From contig NZ_JPWF01000003.1 in assembly GCF_003326675.1 (NCBI RefSeq), positions 186,001-250,000 on the forward strand: a DNA stretch of 64,000 nt, given 5' to 3'. Below the pieces are notes generated by a model. The model saw only the letters and a program-made list of their open reading frames with translations. It was not told the DNA's origin and did no database searches. Positions 53,026 to 61,450 of this stretch are shown piece after piece. The position numbers and the translations under genes are program-made. This DNA comes from Thalassospira profundimaris (GTDB lineage: Bacteria > Pseudomonadota > Alphaproteobacteria > Rhodospirillales > Thalassospiraceae). Each line of letters begins with the position of its first letter. The first letter of the stretch is position 1.

Positions 53026-55692
53026 ATGACCAAGTGGGTGTACGGTTTCGGTGGCGGTAGCGCCGAAGGCCGTTCGGATATGCGTGAACTTCTGGGCGGC
53101 AAGGGCGCGAACCTTGCCGAGATGAGTAATCTCGGACTTCCTGTTCCGCCCGGCTTTACCATTACAACCGAAGTTTGCACGGCGTTTTACGATAATGACC
53201 GTGCCTACCCGGATGGTCTTGATTCCGAGGTTGAAGGCGCGCTGGCTGCTATTGAAAAGCTGGTCGGGCGCAAATTTGGCGATGCCAAGGACCCGCTTCT
53301 TGTTTCCGTGCGTTCCGGGGCTCGTGCCTCGATGCCGGGCATGATGGACACGGTTCTTAACCTTGGTCTGAATGACGAAACCGTTGAAGGCCTTGCAAGC
53401 GTTTCCGGCGACCGTCGTTTTGCCTATGACAGCTACCGCCGTTTCATTCAGATGTATGGGGACGTCGTTCTGGGCGTCGACCATTACCATTTCGAAGAAA
53501 TCCTTGAAATCCACAAGGAAGACAAGGGCTATTCCCTTGATACCGAAATGGGGGCCGATGACTGGGCCGAGGTTGTTGGCCAATTCAAAAAGAAAGTCCA
53601 AAGCGAACTGGACGCACCATTCCCGCAGGACCCGCGCGAACAGCTTTGGGGGGCCATCGGCGCCGTATTCGGTAGCTGGATGAATGCACGTGCCAACACA
53701 TATCGTCGTTTGCACAACATCCCGGCAAGCTGGGGAACTGCTGTCAACGTTCAGGCCATGGTCTTTGGCAATATGGGCGATGATTGTGCGACCGGCGTTT
53801 GCTTCTCGCGCAATCCGTCGACCGGTGAAAACCGTTTCTATGGTGAATATCTGATCAATGCGCAGGGTGAAGACGTGGTCGCGGGCATCCGCACCCCGGC
53901 ACCGCTGACCAAGATCGAACGCGAAGAATCCGGTTCTGATCTGACATCAATGGAAGAAGCCCTTCCGGGTGTGTTTGGCGAACTTTGCGATATCCGCGAC
54001 AAGCTTGAATCCCATTACCGCGACATGCAGGACATGGAATTTACCGTTGAGTCGGGCAAGCTTTATATGCTTCAGACCCGTGCGGGTAAACGTACCGCCA
54101 AGGCGGCCCTTCGCATCGCGGTTGAAATGTGCCGCGATGGTGTGATTTCACAGGAAGATGCCTTGCGTCGCGTTGACCCGGCACAGCTTGACCAGTTGCT
54201 TCATCCGACCCTTGATCCCGATGCGGAACGCAAGGTTGTCGGCATGGGCCTTCCGGCATCGCCGGGGGCGGCGTCTGGTCAGATCGTGTTTTCTGCCGAA
54301 TCTGCCGAAGAATGGGTATCGAACAAGGGCCGCAAAGTCATTCTGGTGCGTATCGAAACCAGCCCCGAAGATATTGCCGGTATGCATGCCGCCGAAGGCA
54401 TCCTGACATCACGCGGTGGCATGACCAGTCACGCCGCTGTCGTGGCACGTGGTATGGGAACGCCATGCGTTTGCGGCGCCGGATCGATCAAGATCGACTA
54501 TGCCAACAAGACTATGGTTTCCGGCGGTGTTACCCTGAAAGAAGGGGATGTCATCACCCTTGATGGCAGCACCGGCGAAGTCATGCTGGGCGAGGTTGCG
54601 ACCCTTAAGCCCGATCTGTCTGGTGATTTTTCCCAGTTGATGGAATGGGCCGATGGCGTGCGTCGCCTGAAGGTCCGCACCAACGCCGAAACCCCGGATG
54701 ATGCCGAAACCGCACGTGGTTTTGGTGCGGAAGGCATTGGTCTTTGCCGGACCGAGCATATGTTCTTTGATCCGGCACGTATCATTTCCATGCGCGAGAT
54801 GATCCTGGCCGAGACAGAACAGGGCCGTCGTACCGCACTGGACAAGCTTCTGCCCTATCAGCGTCAGGACTTCATTGATCTGTTCCGGATCATGAAGGGC
54901 CTTCCGGTGACGATCCGTCTGCTGGATCCGCCGCTTCATGAATTCCTGCCCCATGGTGATGCCGAAATCGCCGAGGTGGCAAATGCCGCCGGTGTGTCCG
55001 AGGCCATCGTCAAGCGACGCTTGCTTGATCTTGCCGAAGCAAACCCGATGCTTGGTCATCGTGGTTGCCGTCTTGGCATCAGCTATCCTGAAATCTATGA
55101 AATGCAGGCGCGCGCGATCTTTGAAGCCGCAATTGAAGTTTCAAAGGATGGTGGTGATCCGGTGATCCCGGAAATCATGATCCCGCTGATCGTTGGCAAA
55201 AAGGAACTTGAAATCCTCAAAGCAGCGATCATCAAGGTTGCGGCCGATGTCGAAACCGAAAAGTCGGCAAAGCTGAACTTCCTTGTGGGCACCATGATCG
55301 AATTGCCGCGTGCGGCCCTGCGCGCCGGTGAAATTGCCGAAGAAGCCGAATTCTTCAGCTTTGGCACCAACGATTTGACCCAGACGACCTTTGGCCTTTC
55401 ACGTGATGACGCGTCGCGGTTCCTCGATACCTATATCGCCAAGGACATCTTTGCTGGTGACCCGTTTGTGTCGCTTGATCAGGACGGTGTCGGCGAACTT
55501 GTTGGTTTGGCCGCCGAACGCGGTCGTGCGACCCGTGGTGACATCAAGTTGGGTATCTGTGGTGAGCATGGCGGTGATCCGGCGTCTATCGCGTTCTGCG
55601 AAGCACAGGGGCTTGATTATGTATCCTGTTCGCCATACCGCGTACCGATTGCGCGTTTGGCGGCCGCACAGGCAGCCCTTGGTCGCAAATAA
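53026..55692 (+). CDS. ppdK: Pyruvate, phosphate dikinase
   Basis: An 888-residue three-domain enzyme interconverting pyruvate and phosphoenolpyruvate with ATP and phosphate. N-terminal nucleotide domain (KWVYGFGGGSAEG, LLGGKGANLAEMSNL). The swivelling phosphohistidine is in GGMTSHAAVVARGMG, and the TIM-barrel PEP site has the catalytic Cys in GICGEHGGDP. Full standard length. ATG at 53026, 74 bases after glyS, and the glyQS-ppdK order is common in alphaproteobacteria. Confidence 0.96.
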   Translation: MTKWVYGFGGGSAEGRSDMRELLGGKGANLAEMSNLGLPVPPGFTITTEVCTAFYDNDRAYPDGLDSEVEGALAAIEKLVGRKFGDAKDPLLVSVRSGARASMPGMMDTVLNLGLNDETVEGLASVSGDRRFAYDSYRRFIQMYGDVVLGVDHYHFEEILEIHKEDKGYSLDTEMGADDWAEVVGQFKKKVQSELDAPFPQDPREQLWGAIGAVFGSWMNARANTYRRLHNIPASWGTAVNVQAMVFGNMGDDCATGVCFSRNPSTGENRFYGEYLINAQGEDVVAGIRTPAPLTKIEREESGSDLTSMEEALPGVFGELCDIRDKLESHYRDMQDMEFTVESGKLYMLQTRAGKRTAKAALRIAVEMCRDGVISQEDALRRVDPAQLDQLLHPTLDPDAERKVVGMGLPASPGAASGQIVFSAESAEEWVSNKGRKVILVRIETSPEDIAGMHAAEGILTSRGGMTSHAAVVARGMGTPCVCGAGSIKIDYANKTMVSGGVTLKEGDVITLDGSTGEVMLGEVATLKPDLSGDFSQLMEWADGVRRLKVRTNAETPDDAETARGFGAEGIGLCRTEHMFFDPARIISMREMILAETEQGRRTALDKLLPYQRQDFIDLFRIMKGLPVTIRLLDPPLHEFLPHGDAEIAEVANAAGVSEAIVKRRLLDLAEANPMLGHRGCRLGISYPEIYEMQARAIFEAAIEVSKDGGDPVIPEIMIPLIVGKKELEILKAAIIKVAADVETEKSAKLNFLVGTMIELPRAALRAGEIAEEAEFFSFGTNDLTQTTFGLSRDDASRFLDTYIAKDIFAGDPFVSLDQDGVGELVGLAAERGRATRGDIKLGICGEHGGDPASIAFCEAQGLDYVSCSPYRVPIARLAAAQAALGRK

Positions 55693-55718
55693 GCGCGACG
55701 GGTAAAATAGATTTATGC

Positions 55719-55755
55719 AACGGTGGCAGGGAAACTTGCCGCCGTTATTTTTTGC
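55719..55755 (+). terminator. Intrinsic terminator after ppdK
   Basis: 10-bp stem with one G-U pair (55719-55728 with 55737-55746), 8-base loop, then ATTTTTT. The end overlaps the stop codon of the convergent gene. Confidence 0.8.
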
Positions 55756-56440
55756 CGAACTGTGAGTCTGGATCGTTGCGTTGCGCGATATGTTTCATGA
55801 TCAGCATCCCGCCAACCGAAAGACCAAGTAACAACAGGATAATCCCGCCGATCTTGAACATCTTTTCGTAAAGAAGTCCGCGGTGGAATTCTGCTTCCTG
55901 AAGATCGGTCATATGGGAAATCACTTCGTCCATATGGACACGATAGCGTGTCTCGGCCTTAAGCGTGCTTTCATAACGTACAGCACGCAACAACATGTTC
56001 ACCCGTTCAACCGCATCGAAATAATTTTCCTCGGTCATGCGTGCCTGGGCGAGGGTCGGCTTTGATGTCGGCTGTTCATCCGGGCCCAGAAAATGGCCGG
56101 GATATCCTTTAAGGTCGGGCCATTGGTTTTCAAGGCAATCGCGCACACTGGTCACAAGTGCACCGCATGGAACAATTTTTTGCGGATAGAAGCGCATGAG
56201 AACACCCTGCGCCATCTGCTTGATCTCGTTGCCTTTGCGATTGTAGACCTGCGTAACGGTGGCAAGCTCGGCACTGGTTTCGGCAATCGACATGTCGGAA
56301 ACCGGCTTTTTGCTGATACCCGGCAGGGCTTGTTCTGCAAAAGCGGGATGTGAAAGTGCTGACAGAACGCAACAAACTGCGATCCATGCGATCATCAAGG
56401 GAGCTGCCCGACGCAGTTTCAGTGCGAATACCTGTTTCAT
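55745..56440 (-). CDS. Uncharacterised membrane-anchored periplasmic protein
   Basis: A 231-residue protein from the ATG at 56440 (MKQVFALKLRR). A signal peptide or helix (MIAWIAVCCVLSALSHPAFA) leads into a helix-rich periplasmic part (residues ~40-185, two Cys in VPCGALVTSVRDC that may pair). One C-terminal helix (IGGIILLLLGLSVGGMLIM) anchors it with a polar tail inside. I recognise no family. It lies downstream of ygfZ, across a hairpin. Confidence 0.65.
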   Translation of the reverse strand: MKQVFALKLRRAAPLMIAWIAVCCVLSALSHPAFAEQALPGISKKPVSDMSIAETSAELATVTQVYNRKGNEIKQMAQGVLMRFYPQKIVPCGALVTSVRDCLENQWPDLKGYPGHFLGPDEQPTSKPTLAQARMTEENYFDAVERVNMLLRAVRYESTLKAETRYRVHMDEVISHMTDLQEAEFHRGLLYEKMFKIGGIILLLLGLSVGGMLIMKHIAQRNDPDSQFGKK

Positions 56441-56492
56441 TCTGGTCTTAACATAAGTGCTTTCCGTTCTTTCGAACAGATCAGAATATGAA

Positions 56493-56517
56493 ACGGGTCC
56501 CGAATTTCGGGACCCGT
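56493..56517 (-). terminator. Hairpin between ygfZ and the membrane-anchored protein gene
   Basis: Perfect 10-bp stem (56493-56502 with 56508-56517), 5-base loop. It follows the ygfZ stop on the minus strand. The T-run is weak. Confidence 0.6.
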
Positions 56518-56564
56518 ACTGCACGCACCGTACTTTGCAAATGGCGCAATTCTGTGGCCGGGGG

Positions 56565-57479
56565 TCACGCCGCCGTTTCGGGTAGTTTCACCCAGTCCGG
56601 CACCGAAATCGTGATTTTGGCATCACCGGCAACAAGATCGGCATCCTCGCCAACCCGTTCCAAGCGGATCAGGGCGAGGCCTGCCGATCCGTGAACGGAA
56701 CGAATTGTTCCGGCTTCCTTGTCACCATTCATGATAAGGGTGCCGGTTTCCGGGGCCGGGCCATCAATCGCGATCGGCAACAGGCGCTTGCGCACAAGGC
56801 CGCGATATTTGGTGCGGGCGGTCAGTTCCTGCCCCATATAGCAGCCCTTTTTGAAATCGACCCCGCCAAGCTCTTCAAAGCCGTTTTCAAGCAGGATGGA
56901 TTTCTCGATTTCAAGTTCTTCGCTGCCATTGGGCAGGCCAAGGGTCACACGAAGCTTGTGATAACTTTCCGCATCACTTTCGGCAGCACCGATTGCTGCC
57001 ATTTCAGCCAAACTGTTTTTTGGCAGCAGAACGCGTGCGCCCATCGCACTCAGGCGCGGATCAACGGCCTTGATGCCATCGGCGATGCGGCCGGTTGTGC
57101 CCGGTGCAGTGTCATCAAACAGATTGGTCAGGGCATCTTTGCCGAACACGGCGATGACGTCGTAGCTGTCGGTGACATCTGCCAGTTCCGCCTTGGCGCG
57201 CAATTTGTACATGCGCAGCTTTTTGAAAAGATCGGCCGCACGTTCACCATTTTCACCACGTTCGCATTCGATCAGAAGGCTGTCTTCATCCTGTTGATAG
57301 ACAAAGAAATCGAACAGGAATTTACCCTGCGGGGTTAACAGCGCGCCATATCCCGACTTGGTCGCAGATACGGTTTCGATGTTGTTTGATACCAGCCCTT
57401 GCAGAAAGCTGACGCGATCCGGTCCGCTGATGCGGATGACGGCGCGATCATTCAGAACGGCGTAGAAAGACTCACTCAT
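56565..57479 (-). CDS. ygfZ: YgfZ/GcvT-like folate-binding protein
   Basis: A 304-residue protein from the ATG at 57479 (MSESFYAVLNDR). DFKKGCYMGQELTAR contains the conserved KGCYxGQE with the functional Cys, and VSFLQGLVSNNIE and LLTPQGKFLFDFF match. YgfZ proteins bind a folate and help maintain or repair iron-sulfur enzymes, including radical SAM ones such as MiaB. An upstream in-frame start would overlap the divergent glycosyltransferase region and lacks homology. Confidence 0.92.
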   Translation of the reverse strand: MSESFYAVLNDRAVIRISGPDRVSFLQGLVSNNIETVSATKSGYGALLTPQGKFLFDFFVYQQDEDSLLIECERGENGERAADLFKKLRMYKLRAKAELADVTDSYDVIAVFGKDALTNLFDDTAPGTTGRIADGIKAVDPRLSAMGARVLLPKNSLAEMAAIGAAESDAESYHKLRVTLGLPNGSEELEIEKSILLENGFEELGGVDFKKGCYMGQELTARTKYRGLVRKRLLPIAIDGPAPETGTLIMNGDKEAGTIRSVHGSAGLALIRLERVGEDADLVAGDAKITISVPDWVKLPETAA

Positions 57480-57627
57480 AATTTTATCGGCTCCGATCTG
57501 TCGGATTTGTTTGGGCGAAATGTGGGGCAATCGGGGGAATTTCGCAAGGGCAGACTGCGGGTATAAAGCCCGGTCACATGCAAGAAAAGCCTTCATAAAA
57601 CGCCTGCGAGCAGATAGAACCAAACTT

Positions 57628-58668
57628 ATGAAAATCTTGATGCTTGATCATTCAATCGGCTTTGATCCCAAGGATCGCGAAGCCCGCCCGCTGGGGACCT
57701 GCCAACGTGCCTTTATCGCGCTGGCCGAGGCCCTTGTTGCCCGTGGTCACAAGGTCGAAGCGCGCCGCAATGGCGGCATCGACAAGGATGCAAGCGGTGT
57801 AGCATGGCGACAACTTGATGCCAAATTGCCGCCGTTTGGTGGCGATGCGGTCAATACCGTTATTGTCTGGCGTGATCCCGCGTTGTTAAGCCATCCGTCC
57901 GTTCCAAACGGTGCTACGATTGCGCTTTGGTTCGACGGTGATCCGGCGCGCTTGAATGCCGATGATGTGCGTCTTGTCCTTCAGGAAAAGAAAGTACAGG
58001 TCATCTTTAGTGATGATGCACAGGCCAAGGCATTTGATGCCGAGCTTGTCAAAAAGCCGATTGTGGTCAAGCCGGGGGCAACCTCGGCCTTTACCATGGC
58101 ATCGAACATGCACTGGGCATTTGAATCACGTGATGAACTTGCCGTGACGGTTGCCAATACCAAAACCGGTATTGCCCAGATCGTGCGTATCTGGGATGCC
58201 TATGTCGCGCCCAAGGCACCGAACGCGATCCTTGAAATTTATGCCTATGACCTGTTCAGCGCGATGGCAGGGGAAAATGACGACGTTTCTGACGACGTTC
58301 TTGATCTTGTTCGCGGTGCGATTGACAAAGGTGTAAGGGTTCATCATCCAAAACCCGAAGCCGACATGGCCGAGACCATCGCCAATGCGCGTGCGTTCCT
58401 GCATCACGGGAAATATGGAACCGACTATGCCGGTCAGTGGATTGTTGATGCCCTTGGGGCTGCAACGCCGGTGGTGTCTTATGGCGGGATTGCGAGGAAC
58501 CGGATTGAAGACGGCAAAACCGGCTATATCGTTCCTGACGAATCTGCGTACGGCAACATTACGTCCCAGCTTTTGACCGACCGGGCATTTTTTGCCAACC
58601 AGTCCGAAGCCGCACGTAATGATCGTCGGGAATGGATTCACGTCGCAGGCGAGCTGGAGAAACTTTAA
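57628..58668 (+). CDS. Glycosyltransferase, GT-B fold, first of the surface polysaccharide cluster
   Basis: A 346-residue protein from ATG 57628 (MKILMLDHSIGFDP). N-terminal Rossmann-like part (CQRAFIALAEALVARGHKVE). The C-terminal half, GQWIVDALGAATPVVSYGGIARNRI then DGKTGYIVPDE, resembles the donor-binding domain of GT1/GT4-like enzymes. The family is less certain than its neighbours'. The next glycosyltransferase starts three bases after its stop, so the genes are probably cotranscribed. Confidence 0.75.
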   Translation: MKILMLDHSIGFDPKDREARPLGTCQRAFIALAEALVARGHKVEARRNGGIDKDASGVAWRQLDAKLPPFGGDAVNTVIVWRDPALLSHPSVPNGATIALWFDGDPARLNADDVRLVLQEKKVQVIFSDDAQAKAFDAELVKKPIVVKPGATSAFTMASNMHWAFESRDELAVTVANTKTGIAQIVRIWDAYVAPKAPNAILEIYAYDLFSAMAGENDDVSDDVLDLVRGAIDKGVRVHHPKPEADMAETIANARAFLHHGKYGTDYAGQWIVDALGAATPVVSYGGIARNRIEDGKTGYIVPDESAYGNITSQLLTDRAFFANQSEAARNDRREWIHVAGELEKL

Positions 58669-58671
58669 ACC

Positions 58672-59643
58672 GTGCGCCTTCTGTTTATCACGTCAAACCG
58701 TCTTGGTGATGCGGTCCTGTCGACAGCAGTTCTGCGCCATTATATCCAAACCTTTCCGGGTATTCGGATAACGGTTGCCTGTGGTCCGGTTGCAGCCCCG
58801 ATTTTCAAGGCTGTGCCGAACCTTGACGGCATTATTGAAATGCCCAAGCAAAAGCGTGGCGGGCATTGGTGGAAACTGTGGAAGTCGGTTGTTCTGAACT
58901 GGTGGGATGTGATCGTTGATCTGCGCGGTAGTGCCACGGCCTATGTCCTTCCCGGGACCAGACGCGTTGTGCTGAAAGGCAACGATGACAGCTTGCACCG
59001 GCTTGAACAGCTTGGTGCGTTGATGAAGGTGTCACCGCCGCCTTTGCCTAAAATCTGGATCGATCAGGAAAGCCGGGATCGTGCTGACACGTTGCTTGGA
59101 AATGTCAAAGGTTCGCTTTTGATTGTCGGGCCGACATCAAACTGGGTTGGCAAAACCTGGCACAAGGAACGTTTCATCGAAACGATTGCGACCCTGACCG
59201 GGAAGGGGGCTGTGCTTGAAGATGCGCATGTGCTGGTTGTCGGTGCGCCCAATGAACGGGATATGGCAGAAGAAGTCATCAAGTCGGTCCCGGAAGAAAG
59301 ACGGTCTGAAATCTTTGGAACCGAAAGCCTTTTGACCGTCATGGCCTGCCTCGAACGTGCGGATTTGTATCTTGGCAACGATTCTGGCCTGATGCATATG
59401 GCAGCGGCGTCAGGATGCCCGACACTTGGTTTGTTTGGCCCGTCGCGTGATGAACATTATCGGCCATTTGCCAAATGGGGGCGTGCGATCAGGACCGATT
59501 GGTCGTACGACAAGATCATTGCCAATCGAACCAGCCGTTTCTCGCAGGAAAACCTGATGGAAACCTTGCCTGTCGAAAAGGTTGTCAAAGCGGCAACCGA
59601 ACTGGTTACCGAACATCGTCTTGCAGGAAAAAACAATGACTGA
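58672..59643 (+). CDS. Glycosyltransferase family 9 (heptosyltransferase-like)
   Basis: A 323-residue protein from a GTG start (MRLLFITSNRLGDAVLST), the usual beginning of GT9 heptosyltransferases. GNDSGLMHMAAASGCPTLGLFGPS is the family donor-binding signature. Likely adds a heptose or related sugar to the LPS inner core on the cytoplasmic face. The end overlaps the next gene by eight bases. Confidence 0.9.
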   Translation: MRLLFITSNRLGDAVLSTAVLRHYIQTFPGIRITVACGPVAAPIFKAVPNLDGIIEMPKQKRGGHWWKLWKSVVLNWWDVIVDLRGSATAYVLPGTRRVVLKGNDDSLHRLEQLGALMKVSPPPLPKIWIDQESRDRADTLLGNVKGSLLIVGPTSNWVGKTWHKERFIETIATLTGKGAVLEDAHVLVVGAPNERDMAEEVIKSVPEERRSEIFGTESLLTVMACLERADLYLGNDSGLMHMAAASGCPTLGLFGPSRDEHYRPFAKWGRAIRTDWSYDKIIANRTSRFSQENLMETLPVEKVVKAATELVTEHRLAGKNND

Positions 59644-60400
59644 TGCAGCACCGCGTATTTCAGTTGTTCTGTGTGCCCATAACGAGGAAAAGCGACTGGC
59701 GACCTGTCTGGAAAAGGTCAGCTTTGCCGACGAAATCGTTGTGATCTGTGACAAGTGCACCGACCGAACCGAAGAAATCGCCAAGGAATTTGGTGCCAAA
59801 ACGGTTGTCGGTAGCTGGGACATCGAAGGGCACCGTCGCAACAAGGCCATCGAAGAAGCAACCGGCGACTGGATTTTCGAACTTGATGCCGATGAACATG
59901 TTAACGCGGAGCTGGCGATTGCAATTCGCGAGGCGGTGAATAGTGGCGCCTATGACCGCTATCTTATCCCGGTCGATAACTATGTCGGCAAACGGTTGGT
60001 GCGATATGGCTGGGGTGCGTCATTTGGCACGTCTGCGGTGTGGCGACTGTTTCGCAAGGGCCACAAGGTTTGGGGTGATCAGCGCGTGCATCCGGCCATT
60101 GAAATGACCGGGCGGCAGGGACCGAAACTGAACGGGGCCTTGGTGCATTTTGTGGATCGCAATATCTCGGACATGATGCGTCGACTTGATAGCTACACCA
60201 ATGCGCGTGCCGCAGATTTGCGGGCAAGCGGGAATATTGGAACATTCCGCCATAATTTCCGCCGGATTTTTTCGCGATTCTGGCGCTGTTTCGTATCGCG
60301 CAAGGGATACAAGGAAGGCGGGATGGGCTTTTTGATCGCGCTTCTGGCCGCCCTGTTCCCGATGATTTCCTATCTCAAAGCCCGCTATGATGAAGAATAA
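59636..60400 (+). CDS. Glycosyltransferase family 2 (WaaE/KdtX-like)
   Basis: A 254-residue protein from ATG 59636. ISVVLCAHNEEKRLATCL, ADEIVVICDKCTDRTEEIAKEFGA and WIFELDADEHV (the DxD-type metal motif) fit GT2 and most resemble the LPS-core glucosyltransferase WaaE/KdtX. A C-terminal hydrophobic stretch (MGFLIALLAALFPMISYL) may associate with the membrane. Overlap of eight bases with the GT9 gene shows coupling. Confidence 0.85.
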   Translation: MTDAAPRISVVLCAHNEEKRLATCLEKVSFADEIVVICDKCTDRTEEIAKEFGAKTVVGSWDIEGHRRNKAIEEATGDWIFELDADEHVNAELAIAIREAVNSGAYDRYLIPVDNYVGKRLVRYGWGASFGTSAVWRLFRKGHKVWGDQRVHPAIEMTGRQGPKLNGALVHFVDRNISDMMRRLDSYTNARAADLRASGNIGTFRHNFRRIFSRFWRCFVSRKGYKEGGMGFLIALLAALFPMISYLKARYDEE

Positions 60401-60424
60401 CCAAATTCAGTTGGGGACTGGTGC

Positions 60425-61450
60425 ATGACAATGTTGCTGCAGACCATGGCTGGAAGTCCGTTTGGCGGGGCCGAGGAATTTTTTGTGCGCCTTGCCTGCG
60501 GTTTTCAGCGCGCCGGTATTGATCAGCATTGCGTTGTGCGCCCGAACGAGGGACGTAATCCGGTTCTTGCCGCCAATGGGGTGTCGTTTGACGAGTTGCC
60601 ATTTGGCGGGCGCCTTGACTTGCGCACCCCTTGGGGATTGCGCCAGCAAATCAAAAAACACAAACCCCGCATCGTCCTGACATGGATGAACCGGGCCAGC
60701 CGGATGACACCATCTGGTGATTTCACCAAGGTCGCCCGGCTTGGCGGGTATTACAAGCTTAAGAACTTTCGCGATTGCGATCATCTGATCGGCAATACCA
60801 AGGACATTTGCGATTATCTGGTGCGTGAAGGCTGGCCGGTCGACCGGACCCATTACCTGCCGAACTTTGTCGATGCTGTTCCGGGTACGGCCATTGATCG
60901 TGCCGAGTTCAATACGCCGTCCGATGCGCCGCTAATTCTCGGGCTCGGGCGACTGCATGAAAACAAGGGATTTGATACCCTGATCCGTGCCTTGGCCGAT
61001 GTGCCGGGTGCCTATCTTTGGATCGCGGGTGCCGGTGATCTGAAGGACGATTTGCTGAAATTGTCGGGTGAATGCGGCGTCGCGGATCGTGTGCGTTTGT
61101 TGGGCTGGCGGCGGGATGTTGCCAACCTGTTTGCGACCTGTGATGTTTTTTGCGCGTCCTCGCGCCACGAACCGCTTGGCAATATGGTGATCGAGGCCTG
61201 GGCGCATGGCAAACCGGTTGTTGCACAGGCAAGTCAGGGGCCGGTTCAACTGATTACCCAAGGGGAAAGCGGATTGTTGTCCCCGCTTGAAGATGCATCG
61301 GCCTTGGCAGGTGATCTTCGGACTGTCCTTGACGACAAGGTGCTTTCAGACACATTGTCTGCGAATGGTCGCGCCGCGTTCGAGGCCAATTTCACCGAAG
61401 ACGTAGTGGTTGCCAGATACAAGGCTTTCTTTGACGAGGTTGCGCGTTAA
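60425..61450 (+). CDS. Glycosyltransferase family 4
   Basis: A 341-residue GT-B enzyme. The N-terminal SPFGGAEEFFVRLACGFQRAG is a typical acceptor-domain glycine loop. The C-terminal half has LILGLGRLHENKGFDTLIRAL and EPLGNMVIEAWAHGKPVVA, the retaining GT4 donor site with the conserved E-x7-E. Stop and next start overlap (TAATG), coupling it to the asparagine synthetase gene. Confidence 0.88.
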   Translation: MTMLLQTMAGSPFGGAEEFFVRLACGFQRAGIDQHCVVRPNEGRNPVLAANGVSFDELPFGGRLDLRTPWGLRQQIKKHKPRIVLTWMNRASRMTPSGDFTKVARLGGYYKLKNFRDCDHLIGNTKDICDYLVREGWPVDRTHYLPNFVDAVPGTAIDRAEFNTPSDAPLILGLGRLHENKGFDTLIRALADVPGAYLWIAGAGDLKDDLLKLSGECGVADRVRLLGWRRDVANLFATCDVFCASSRHEPLGNMVIEAWAHGKPVVAQASQGPVQLITQGESGLLSPLEDASALAGDLRTVLDDKVLSDTLSANGRAAFEANFTEDVVVARYKAFFDEVAR